From NCBI GenBank assembly GCA_965202915.1, contig OZ241847.1, positions 310,001 to 374,000 of the forward strand: a stretch of DNA of 64,000 bases, written 5' to 3'. The stretch's first letter is position 1. Every line of letters begins with the position of its first letter. Both the position numbers and the translations under genes were made by a program. Origin of the DNA: G965202915 sp965202915. GTDB lineage: Bacteria > Pseudomonadota > Gammaproteobacteria > Eutrophobiales > Eutrophobiaceae. This document shows positions 56,873-64,000 of the stretch, piece by piece. A model generated the notes under the pieces. That model ran no database searches. It was not told the DNA's origin and saw only the letters and a list, made by a program, of their open reading frames with translations.

Positions 56873-57122
56873 GGAGTCGAGGTCTCCCGACCCCGATAAA
56901 ACACACACTCAGCACGCCGAATACCCGAACCAAGCCGGATTCCCGAACTGCACCAGGCCTTTCCCGAATCAACACCAAACCCCCCAACCCCCCTTATCAG
57001 GGGGGCAGGGGGGGTTCGAGCAACACCGGCACTTTGCCCCAACCACCCCACGAGCGGTGCTGAGTTGCGGGGTTGACGATATTGTTGATTTTTATATACC
57101 CGCGACGGGAGTCACGGGCTCC
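56873..57122. repeat. Island repeat element, copy 5, complete; right border of island
   Basis: Left end 56873-56897 (stem version TCGAGGTC / GACCCCGA, one mismatch) and right end 57098-57122, 250 bases, with one C/G palindrome (about 56978-57015). It fills the gap between giant gene 4 and the convergent VWA-FHA gene, which ends at 57151. Confidence 0.85.
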
Positions 57123-57150
57123 GTCTGATCCAGAGGGCGCGCAGGTTTAA

Positions 57151-58611
57151 TCAGTCGCTTGACCGCGCCTGGGTGTTGTGCCGCACTCTTGTTTCTTCCA
57201 GGGAGTGATCGGCAATGCAGCTTGTGAACCGTAAAAAGATATCGCCAATCTCCAGCAGGTCATCATCCCGCAGGGTATGCCTGGACGTTTTTTCATGATT
57301 GACGTATATGCCGTTCATTGATTTGAGGTCAATGATCTCAAAGCTGCCGTTTTCATTGCGGCGTAATTCGGCGTGTTTTCTTGAGATTGAGTTGTCCTCC
57401 AATGATAATTCATTGTCTTTTCCCCGGCCTATGCGCCATAGGGTTCTATGGATTGGGTAACAGGTTGCGGTTTCATCCTGCCTGATCAAGTAACCATAAG
57501 GTTGGTATTGTGGCGGATTGTCGCCGGGCGGGGTGCTCGGCTTGACGCCCCGTTTCCATATCGCCAGCAGGGTAAGCAGTACCGCAATGATCAGTATGAT
57601 GAGGGCGCCCGGTATGCCGTACCAGAGCCATAGGTTAACCGGCCTCGGATCATTTTTGCCGGCAATGATCCGGACGCCGTCGGTGACGCTTTCAGTGGCA
57701 GTGGCGTTGACAGTTTTGGTCGGTGGTATGGTGAATGGAACAGGTATGATAAGGTCACCGGGATCGGTCTCGAAGCCAAGGCTGAGTTGCTGTTGACGCG
57801 AAGGGGAGGCGGGTGTGAGGTTGCTCAGCTGAACAAGTATTCTGCCGCCATGGTCAATGTTCTTGAACGCGGTTTTGAGATAAGTGGACGGCAGATCATA
57901 TCGGCCGTCAGCTTCGATATATTTTCCGCCGGTTTCCTCACTCAAACGCCTTATTGTCTGGAGGGAAACCGATAATGCGATCGATCGAGGATAGCCGATT
58001 GAGTTAATGACTACGGCTGAGCGGCGCGCGGCTTTAATTACGTCTTCATGAAAATAGGCTTTGTCCTCGGCCAGCCCATCCGATAGCAAAAAAATGACTC
58101 TTCGATCCGCTTCAATCTTTTTTATAAGGTCAATCGCCTTGATTATATTTCTGTACAGTTCGGTGGTTTGACCGACGGCTTCGATGGATTTTAATGCGGG
58201 GATGATATCCGACGTGGGGGTGCCGATGGGGGCCACCGTTGTCAACTGTTTATCAAAGCCGGCTATACCGATGCGATGATGTGCTTCCGCGGAATCCAGG
58301 ATCTGCGCTATGTGTTGTTGTTTTATTTCAACGGTTTTTTCCCGTGCGGGGTCGCTGGTATCTATCAGGAATAAAACCGCTGTAACGGCATTGGGCCATG
58401 GGTAGAGGGTCTTTTCGATCAGCAACGGCGCATTATTATACGTCGCCCGGATGGGTAATTGAGGTTGCGGTGATAGTGTGCGGTAATTGCACTCAAGCGT
58501 TTCAAATTTATGTTGCTCGCATGATAGATGTAATGCTTCATTGAAGGCATTAAAGGTCGGGGCGGCGACCGCCAGCCCCGGCAACAGCAACGAAAAGATT
58601 AGTATTCTCAT
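57151..58611 (-). CDS. VWA domain - transmembrane - FHA domain protein
   Basis: A 486-residue protein. A signal peptide (1-16, AVA-AP) precedes a periplasmic von Willebrand A domain (about 75-255) with AVLFLIDTSDPARE, where the third MIDAS position is Pro rather than Ser. A membrane helix (about 328-352) and a cytoplasmic FHA domain (about 390-465) with IGRGKDNELSLEDNSISRKH and SMNGIYVN follow. FHA domains bind phosphothreonine; here it would read kinase signals inside while the VWA part contacts partners outside. It is the last gene of a six-gene minus-strand operon containing a TolQ/ExbD-like pair. Exact role unknown. The start at 58611 has no clear ribosome binding site. Confidence 0.85.
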   Translation of the reverse strand: MRILIFSLLLPGLAVAAPTFNAFNEALHLSCEQHKFETLECNYRTLSPQPQLPIRATYNNAPLLIEKTLYPWPNAVTAVLFLIDTSDPAREKTVEIKQQHIAQILDSAEAHHRIGIAGFDKQLTTVAPIGTPTSDIIPALKSIEAVGQTTELYRNIIKAIDLIKKIEADRRVIFLLSDGLAEDKAYFHEDVIKAARRSAVVINSIGYPRSIALSVSLQTIRRLSEETGGKYIEADGRYDLPSTYLKTAFKNIDHGGRILVQLSNLTPASPSRQQQLSLGFETDPGDLIIPVPFTIPPTKTVNATATESVTDGVRIIAGKNDPRPVNLWLWYGIPGALIILIIAVLLTLLAIWKRGVKPSTPPGDNPPQYQPYGYLIRQDETATCYPIHRTLWRIGRGKDNELSLEDNSISRKHAELRRNENGSFEIIDLKSMNGIYVNHEKTSRHTLRDDDLLEIGDIFLRFTSCIADHSLEETRVRHNTQARSSD

Positions 58612-58638
58612 TGATGGTCATGCCGTTTTTGGGGTGTT

Positions 58639-59154
58639 TCATTTATCCGGAAATAACGGGTCCGGCATATCATAAAATTCTATTTGGGTCGATATCTGGG
58701 TCATGCGGCTGTCATCTTGAAGTTCCAGCATGTTTTCATCGGGTTCTTTGAATTCACCCAGTTGGGGTATGGCTTTGTTAAGTTTGGCGTTGACGTTAAT
58801 AATTTTCTCATGGAGGGCATCGGAATAGGGCAGTTTATGGGCCCTGGGAGGGGACGTGGCGGACATGTTTTCTATATGGCTTAGCCATAGATAAATCGCG
58901 CCGTCATCTCCGGTTTGCTTGTCAGCCTGCTCCACGTGTGCGGCAATTATTCTGAACTGTCTGGTGGGATTCTGCTTGGTCGGCCAACCCAGTAAGGGCG
59001 GAAACGACATATAGCTCACCAGATAAAATATCGAGGTCAGTATTATTGACCCCGCCTTTACCGGCCAGGACCATTTTGAATAGAGGTTGATGCTTAATAA
59101 CAAAACGGCAAGGAGAACATATGCCGCCGTTATTCCAATGATACCCAAAGTCAT
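58639..59154 (-). CDS. Uncharacterised membrane protein of the TolQ/VWA-FHA operon
   Basis: About 171 residues. Two N-terminal membrane helices (IGITAAYVLLAVLLLSINLY; VKAGSIILTSIFYLVSYMSF) are followed by a soluble ~120-residue domain without recognised motifs (ends EFYDMPDPLFPDK). ATG 59154 has GGAG at a normal distance; ATG 59160 is the alternative. Placed between the ExbD-like and VWA-FHA genes, so likely part of the same complex. Family not recognised. Confidence 0.7.
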   Translation of the reverse strand: MTLGIIGITAAYVLLAVLLLSINLYSKWSWPVKAGSIILTSIFYLVSYMSFPPLLGWPTKQNPTRQFRIIAAHVEQADKQTGDDGAIYLWLSHIENMSATSPPRAHKLPYSDALHEKIINVNAKLNKAIPQLGEFKEPDENMLELQDDSRMTQISTQIEFYDMPDPLFPDK

Positions 59155-59206
59155 TTCCATATCTCCAGATTATTATTGCCGTCAACGGGTTGTTTGCGGC
59201 CGGTGG

Positions 59207-59800
59207 TTAACCGAGCAATACCAGTTGCTTGGGCAAAAAGTTAATATTTGATATTTTGCCACTGCGGCCAATCTTAAATCTCAGTGCGGTTTTTTCCATT
59301 CCCACCTTCTCCAGGTTCACGGTTCCATAATAGATCACTTCCAGTGCCGGGTTCACTTTAACCAGGCGGACGTTGACGTCAACCGGTTTTTTTGTTTCCG
59401 TGGCATAGTAATGCAGGTTGACCACGTATTCGCCGGTGACTACGCCGCGAATGGTAACAATTTCCTGATTCAGCGGATTTTGCAATTCTTCCCCGTTGAC
59501 GAAAATTGTATCATTTACCAGGCCCCGGTCATCACGGTCCAGATGCAGCAAGCCGGCTTCGGGACTTCTGAACCATATGATCTGGCCGTCCGGGTCTTCC
59601 ACCCATACGTCGATATCGTCGGGATTATTATCTTCCCAGCTTATGGTCAGTATGTATTCGGCTTTGGGATCGATAATACCGGTTTTGGCCTCCGGGTTCA
59701 TGAACATAATGGCTACAAGAAACAGAAACGTGAACCCCAGCAGGGCATTAAACAGTAAATCAGTAAATGGGTCGGACTTGACCCTGTCTTTCATTCTCAC
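59207..59800 (-). CDS. ExbD/TolR-like membrane protein with DUF2135-like domain
   Basis: A 197-residue product. One N-terminal membrane helix follows DPFTDLLFNALLGF, where an Asp sits at the membrane entry as in ExbD/TolR/MotB proton-coupled proteins. The periplasmic part has DDIDVWVEDPDGQIIWF, resembling the YfaP/DUF2135 pattern, and a beta-rich remainder. GTG 59800 (AGGGA upstream) or ATG 59794 are possible starts. It lies 3 bases after the TolQ-like gene and is presumably the stator partner of it. Confidence 0.75.
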   Translation of the reverse strand: MRMKDRVKSDPFTDLLFNALLGFTFLFLVAIMFMNPEAKTGIIDPKAEYILTISWEDNNPDDIDVWVEDPDGQIIWFRSPEAGLLHLDRDDRGLVNDTIFVNGEELQNPLNQEIVTIRGVVTGEYVVNLHYYATETKKPVDVNVRLVKVNPALEVIYYGTVNLEKVGMEKTALRFKIGRSGKISNINFLPKQLVLLG

Positions 59801-59803
59801 AAT

Positions 59804-60559
59804 CTATCCCTGGGTTTGTATCATTTTCGGAATAACGTAGGTATGGGTAAGATGCTTTATCATTTCAAGCAGTTCATCAGCTTGCCGGTCGATCATATGG
59901 TATTGCATTGCGGTCAGCATACTACAGATCAAACCGCTGAGGGTGGTGTATAAGGCGGTTCCCATGCCGGTGCTCATGTGTCTGAGTACTTGCTGCATGG
60001 TGCTGACGTCAAAATCGGCAATGTCGGCAACCGAGCCCAACATGAAAATGAAACCAATGATGGTGCCCAACAGGCCGAGTTTGAGCATAATATCGGACAT
60101 AAACCAGCCGATTTCCTGAGGGCCTTTGATCTGCGATTCATAGATTTCTATTAAATCGGCGGCGTTATCGGTATTCTCGTCATTGTTATTTTTTCTGCTG
60201 CTGTGACGATAATAAATATCACTTAAATACCTGGTCATTATGCAATCCGGCAATGTGGTTTTTTGATTCAGCCGGACCGCGTCGGTATCTACGCTAAGAC
60301 TGAATTCCTGCGCGTTTCTGACCATTCGGTCAATTTTTTGTGACAGGGTGTGTTGTTGGGAAACAATCCAAATACGTCTGGCACAATGGAGTGTGACCAG
60401 TAGATAAATTGAGGCTATGGCCCATGAGATTTTACTTTTATCAACGGCAAAAAGCAGTTGTATGATGTCTTCATACCATGCGATAACCAGGGCAAATGCG
60501 ATTAATCCGCTTAGGATTAACCATCTGAGTAATAATACCTGTTCGGGTGTATTTCTCAT
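59804..60559 (-). CDS. MotA/TolQ/ExbB-family proton channel protein
   Basis: A 251-residue membrane protein with helices at about 11-32, 45-66, 165-190 and 205-228, and a large cytoplasmic loop. The conserved C-terminal block is present: LKLGLLGTIIGFIFMLGSV, then LRHMSTGMGTALYTTLSGLI. GAGGAT precedes the ATG by a few bases. With the adjacent ExbD-like protein it would form a proton-motive-force-driven motor. It is not tolQ or exbB proper, because tolA/tonB partners are absent and the partner carries a different periplasmic domain. Confidence 0.85.
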   Translation of the reverse strand: MRNTPEQVLLLRWLILSGLIAFALVIAWYEDIIQLLFAVDKSKISWAIASIYLLVTLHCARRIWIVSQQHTLSQKIDRMVRNAQEFSLSVDTDAVRLNQKTTLPDCIMTRYLSDIYYRHSSRKNNNDENTDNAADLIEIYESQIKGPQEIGWFMSDIMLKLGLLGTIIGFIFMLGSVADIADFDVSTMQQVLRHMSTGMGTALYTTLSGLICSMLTAMQYHMIDRQADELLEMIKHLTHTYVIPKMIQTQG

Positions 60560-60565
60560 TTATCC

Positions 60566-61093
60566 TCAGGGTTCCTCTGAATATTGAGATTCATTCATTA
60601 GAAACAGATCGTCTTCCGCCGCGTATCGCACTATTTTGCGCAGAATGGAATTGATATGGGCGGCCATTTTTCTCATTTCATATGAACTGGAATGTTCCGG
60701 CAATAATGCCGTACCAATAATAATTTCATCTTCCTGTTCGCGGATACTCAGTTTGTAAGGGCAGTAATATATAAAATGCTCATCCAATGATAGCATTGTC
60801 TCGGCGTAACTCAGATTGCAGAACATTATTACCTCATAGAGCGGAAACCGGCTATTATTTCTTTGTTGAATGGCGCTGCCTATTTTAAGGTTACCGGTAA
60901 TTCTAAAATTATTCTCGGCAATGATGAATGCCGCGTCCTGAAGGACTTCCTCAAATAATTTTGTACTCTTTTGCTCAATAACGCGGGGCGGTTTATATGC
61001 ACACGAGGTCATTGGCATGAGTGCGATAAGCAAGGCTGCAATTTTCAGACAGGCGCCGGTGAAATCGGTCTTAAAGCGGGCAATTTTATTCAC
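60566..61093 (-). CDS. DUF302-like putative lipoprotein
   Basis: About 175 residues. GTG 61093 is chosen because it overlaps the upstream stop codon (GTGAATAA) and starts a signal sequence ending LMPMTSC, a lipobox-like site; a longer frame to 61150 lies inside the upstream gene. The body has ENNFRITGNLKIGSAIQQR and RFPLYEVIMFCNLSYAETML, matching the DUF302 pattern, a small alpha/beta domain of unknown function. Second gene of the operon. Confidence 0.7.
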   Translation of the reverse strand: MNKIARFKTDFTGACLKIAALLIALMPMTSCAYKPPRVIEQKSTKLFEEVLQDAAFIIAENNFRITGNLKIGSAIQQRNNSRFPLYEVIMFCNLSYAETMLSLDEHFIYYCPYKLSIREQEDEIIIGTALLPEHSSSYEMRKMAAHINSILRKIVRYAAEDDLFLMNESQYSEEP

Positions 61094-61652
61094 CGATAAT
61101 AACCCGTGTCCCAATTGTAACGTATTGTTTGAGTTCGGTAACGGCCTCATTTAACAATGCAACACAGCCTTCAGTCCAGTTTTCCTGTTTATGTATCCGC
61201 AGTTTTTCCCGGTTCGTCTGCCCCAGACCATGTATGCCGATGTATCCGCCCAGGCCGGTATTTTGCGGAGGTATTTCGCGTTTTTTGTGGGCGCTGGCTA
61301 TTTGCTTAAATTCACTGGCCGAGATTATCTGGTTTTTATAGCCATGCCAGGCATCCGCCAGACTGGGGTAATCAATGTGCATGAAATAATGGAATTTGCT
61401 GTCCGCCTTGAACCCGGCAATTCGATAACTGCCGATGGGTGTTTTGCTGTCTCCCTGTTGGGTTTTTGTCCCGTCCTCGGTTGCGCCGGTGGCAACGTGA
61501 AACATTTTAACGGTATCTTCGCCCTGCATTACGAACAGTTGTCTTTCCGCTTTGGAGATAAAGATATGGTAATCATCGGCGATGGCGGGAATTGGATTAC
61601 AGCATGATACTATCAGGCATAGTAATCGCTTTATATGGCGATACTTATACAT
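61086..61652 (-). CDS. L,D-transpeptidase (YkuD family), periplasmic
   Basis: A 188-residue product with a signal peptide ending AIA-DDYHIF. The YkuD catalytic region is clear: GYIGIHGLG, then NWTEGCVALLNEAV, with the catalytic Cys in the S/T-x-G-C-x pattern (here TEGC) and His upstream. Such enzymes make 3-3 peptidoglycan crosslinks or attach proteins to peptidoglycan. First gene of the envelope operon on the minus strand. No strong ribosome binding site before ATG 61652. Confidence 0.9.
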   Translation of the reverse strand: MYKYRHIKRLLCLIVSCCNPIPAIADDYHIFISKAERQLFVMQGEDTVKMFHVATGATEDGTKTQQGDSKTPIGSYRIAGFKADSKFHYFMHIDYPSLADAWHGYKNQIISASEFKQIASAHKKREIPPQNTGLGGYIGIHGLGQTNREKLRIHKQENWTEGCVALLNEAVTELKQYVTIGTRVIIGE

Positions 61653-61807
61653 TGGGACATGAGTGAAAGTGTGTTTTTGATGTAATTTAACCTGTTAAAC
61701 AGGCATATCCTATCAGTAAAACAGGCAATAATATAACTTAAATTGTTTTACCGGAAACGCAATGAATGCAATTAAATGGGGGGAGGGATAAATAAAACGC
61801 ACAAATA

Positions 61808-61835
61808 AGTAAGGGGCCGTATTTGGCCCCTTACT
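61808..61835 (-). terminator. Hairpin terminator/attenuator after pqqA
   Basis: A perfect 11-bp stem (arms 61808-61818 and 61825-61835, AGTAAGGGGCC and complement) with a 6-base loop. Read on the minus strand it lies 29 bases after the pqqA stop and is followed by a T-rich stretch (TTATTTGTGCG, then TTTTATTT). In known pqq operons a similar hairpin after pqqA makes the short pqqA transcript more abundant than downstream genes. Confidence 0.8.
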
Positions 61836-61864
61836 CAAACTTAACTGACTTTGGTCAACAGTAC

Positions 61865-61939
61865 TTATTTGTTGTTGATGTACATGGTGACTTCAAAGCC
61901 AAAACGAATATCGCTGTATTCAGGAGTTTCCCATTTCAT
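61865..61939 (-). CDS. pqqA: Coenzyme PQQ precursor peptide PqqA
   Basis: A 24-codon gene. The peptide begins MKWETPEYSDIRF and continues GFEVTMYINNK, with the two residues that PqqE crosslinks to form pyrroloquinoline quinone, Glu16 and Tyr20, at exactly the E-x3-Y spacing of PqqA. GGAGGA stands eight bases before the ATG. No pqqB, C, D or E lies in the window; downstream, after a hairpin, comes the L,D-transpeptidase operon. Either the biosynthetic genes are elsewhere or this is a stray copy. Confidence 0.88.
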   Translation of the reverse strand: MKWETPEYSDIRFGFEVTMYINNK

Positions 61940-62151
61940 TGTAACTTCCTCCAAATATTAAGGTTAAAAGATGAACGTGTATCTCATTGTCGGAGCACAC
62001 ATTAAATATACTGTTTATATAGCATTTTCCATGCCAGATCTGCTTGATTGCGGGATAATTCCATATAAAACAATGAGTTATATTTATTTTAATATTCATC
62101 CAAGATGTTATAGAATGGTTGAATTGGCTGAATATGGCTCACAATACGCAC

Positions 62152-62174
62152 TATAATCTGGTTTATATAAACCA
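62152..62174 (+). promoter_or_regulatory. -10 box and 16-bp palindrome before the sensor kinase gene
   Basis: TATAAT at 62152-62157 is followed after one base by the perfect palindrome TGGTTTATATAAACCA (62159-62174), where transcription would start; the kinase ATG is at 62199. No convincing -35. The palindrome is a candidate operator, perhaps for the adjacent response regulator. Confidence 0.45.
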
Positions 62175-62198
62175 CGTCACTCTATTTTATCGGACACC

Positions 62199-63671
62199 AT
62201 GGCATTCAAACGGCCCCAATCGCTTAAAAGGCTTATTTTTATTCATGAAGCGGCATTTTTATTTTTGGTCGCGGTGACCGGCCTGTTGGGCGGTCTGTCT
62301 GCTTATTTTTGGAAACAGAGCTCTTCAGAATCGGTTCGCATCAATGCACTTTTCTATATCACGGAGCAGATACGCAGTGAGCTTTATGCGCAAATCCAGG
62401 AGGTAATACGTGCCCGGGTGCTTGAAGATCCGAGAGCCCTGGACGTTTATGCCGATTATTCAAGGCGTATCGATGATCATTATAATGCCCTGCGCCGGAG
62501 AACCGCGTCAAGGCGGGAAGATTTGGCGATTCAGTCGCTACAGCGTTCATATCGGGAAATCCAGCAGGATATGAATAAAATCTTCAGCGATCCTTATATT
62601 ACCGACCAGCTGGCAAGAATAAGGATCATCGACCCGGCGTTTGCCCAGAGTATGATAGGGGGCTTTGAAAATCACTATCGTGGTTTTAAGGATTTGCTTG
62701 CTGAGGAGCATAAGGAATTAGACCGGACCTTGATTAATTGGACCAGATTTGCCCCGGTTGTCATTCCTATCCCGTTAATTCTGGCAATTTTGCTGGTTTT
62801 ATATACTCGATTGATTGTCAACCGCGGCATTATCAGTCCCATGTCGGCAATCATTGCCGGTGCGCGGGTAATAAGTCGGGGCAGGCTTAATCATAAGATC
62901 CCGGAAACCGGGGTGGAAGAGGTTGCAAGCGTGGGTAAAACATTAAATACAATGGCGGCCAAATTGATGCGCAGTCGTGACGCCCTGGTGGAGAGTGAAA
63001 AACAGGCGGTGTTGGGCGGATTGGTCCCGGTTGTCGCCCATAATATACGTAATCCCCTGGCCAGTATTCGGGCAACGGCGCAATTAATAGATAATGCCGA
63101 TGAACGCCGGGAATTGATGGAGAATAAACAAGTCATTATTGACACCATTGATCGTCTCGGGCGCTGGGTCAACGCCTTGGTTTCATATCTTCACCCGTTG
63201 AGCCCAAATCTGAAAATGATTAAAATCAGCGAGTTATTAATTGCCTCGATTGGCCTGTTGGAAAGCAAATTGGCGGATAAAAATATAACGGTGAAAAAAA
63301 CCGGCTGGGATAATGATCATGAGCTTCAGGTTGATCCTGATCTGATGGAACAGGCTTTATATGGTTTGATTAATAATGCGGTTGACGCCTCACCCGAATC
63401 CGGTCAACTTGAAATAAGGCTTGCGAGACGTGAAGAATATATAGAAATACATATCCTTGATGAAGGACCGGGTTTTCGCTTCCAACCGAAGCCGGGGAAT
63501 CTTGAACCCGGCCCATCGACAAAAAGTTTCGGTACCGGCCTGGGGATCCCGATTGCGTTCAAAATATGTCAGTCACACGGTTGGAATATTCAGTTCAATT
63601 CACCTGAGAATGACAGAACCCAGGTCATTATTGCCGCACCCATCGTGAAAATTAAATCAGGGCCACAATGA
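62199..63671 (+). CDS. Two-component sensor histidine kinase
   Basis: A 490-residue product. Membrane helix (about 13-36), a periplasmic helical sensor region (about 40-183), a second helix (about 186-206), HAMP (about 208-262), then HisKA with phospho-acceptor His281 in VVAHNIRNPLASIR, and an ATPase domain with N-box GLINNAVDAS, G1 DEGPGF and G2 FGTGLGIP. The residue after His281 is Asn where most HisKA kinases have Glu or Asp. The stop overlaps the response regulator start (ATGA), so the pair is coupled. The stimulus is unknown. Confidence 0.93.
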   Translation: MAFKRPQSLKRLIFIHEAAFLFLVAVTGLLGGLSAYFWKQSSSESVRINALFYITEQIRSELYAQIQEVIRARVLEDPRALDVYADYSRRIDDHYNALRRRTASRREDLAIQSLQRSYREIQQDMNKIFSDPYITDQLARIRIIDPAFAQSMIGGFENHYRGFKDLLAEEHKELDRTLINWTRFAPVVIPIPLILAILLVLYTRLIVNRGIISPMSAIIAGARVISRGRLNHKIPETGVEEVASVGKTLNTMAAKLMRSRDALVESEKQAVLGGLVPVVAHNIRNPLASIRATAQLIDNADERRELMENKQVIIDTIDRLGRWVNALVSYLHPLSPNLKMIKISELLIASIGLLESKLADKNITVKKTGWDNDHELQVDPDLMEQALYGLINNAVDASPESGQLEIRLARREEYIEIHILDEGPGFRFQPKPGNLEPGPSTKSFGTGLGIPIAFKICQSHGWNIQFNSPENDRTQVIIAAPIVKIKSGPQ

Positions 63672-64000
63672 TGGATTCCATCGTCTCTTCAGCGGAAATA
63701 CCCGTCATTGAAAAAAATATCCTTATCATCGAGGATGAAACGATGTTTGCCAAGGCGGTAAAAAAACACCTGCAAAGAGCCGGTTTTATTATTGAATTGG
63801 CGCCCGACTTAAAATCAGCGCAGGAGCGATTCAGTAAAAATCCGCCGCATCTGATATTGCTCGATATGCGCCTGCCTGACGGTTCCGGACTCGATTTTCT
63901 TGTCGATCTTCGCAACCACCATAAATCCCGGGTGCCGATTCTGGTCATGTCGGCTTATGGCGAGTTGGAGGACGCGGTGTCGGCAATGAAATTAGGGGCA
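63668..64000 (+). CDS. Response regulator, N-terminal receiver domain (runs off right edge)
   Basis: 111 codons are present from ATG 63668 (ATG 63671 also possible). The receiver domain shows the acidic pocket in ILIIEDE, the phospho-acceptor Asp in ILLDMRLPDGSGLDFL, and the conserved Thr/Ser position in ILVMSAYGELEDAVSAMKLGA. The last motif resembles NtrC-family regulators, so an AAA+ sigma-54 activator may follow, but the output domain is outside the window. Partner of the upstream kinase. Confidence 0.9.
   Translation, partial: MMDSIVSSAEIPVIEKNILIIEDETMFAKAVKKHLQRAGFIIELAPDLKSAQERFSKNPPHLILLDMRLPDGSGLDFLVDLRNHHKSRVPILVMSAYGELEDAVSAMKLGA

Overview
The window looks like chromosome of an uncultured gammaproteobacterium. 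The evidence is the conserved order map / rpsB-tsf-pyrH-frr-uppS-cdsA-dxr-rseP-bamA-skp-lpxD-fabZ-lpxA-rnhB-dnaE-accA-tilS, with glnD, mutH and dusA beside it. MutH, the Lpx enzymes and BamA indicate a Dam/MutHLS-type, LPS-bearing Gram-negative cell. I cannot name a genus. No rRNA, tRNA or CRISPR array was recognised.

Positions 1-6428 (minus strand) hold the 5' part of a Prc/Tsp-type protease gene, a GDSL lipoprotein, dusA, mutH, glnD and map. Positions 6466-25942 (plus strand) are a dense translation / isoprenoid / envelope / lipid A / replication cluster with many 1-8 bp overlaps. Oddities there are a 30-bp repeat array in the C-terminus of rpsB and the absence of lpxB between lpxA and rnhB.

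Positions 25932-57122 form a GC-rich accessory island. It begins with a 41-copy telomere-like AAACCCCC array and a DUF1640-type coiled-coil gene. Four giant paralogous genes follow (starts 27406, 32207, 41155, 53129). They encode proteins with a dockerin-like N-terminal region, cadherin-like domains, arrays of FG-GAP (integrin-alpha-type beta-propeller) repeats and a common C-terminal tail. The FG-GAP repeats come in blocks of 5; 7-7-7; 7-7-7-6; and 7. Each gene sits in a cassette: a 140-280 bp element with 25-bp terminal inverted repeats, then 14-bp iterons ending on a -10 box, then a GGAA-NN-TTCC palindrome, then the gene. The first and fourth genes are broken at poly-G tracts of 13 and 15 G; one extra G (or two fewer) restores one frame that matches the two intact paralogues. 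This looks like a phase-variable family of surface or secreted beta-propeller proteins. A parDE toxin-antitoxin pair and a relic promoter lie between genes 1 and 2.

Positions 57151-61652 (minus strand) hold a six-gene envelope operon: L,D-transpeptidase, DUF302-like lipoprotein, TolQ/ExbB-like channel, ExbD-like/DUF2135-like protein, small membrane protein, and a VWA-TM-FHA protein. Upstream of it is a 24-codon pqqA gene followed by a strong hairpin, with no pqqBCDE in the window. Positions 62199-64000 hold a sensor kinase and the start of a response regulator gene.
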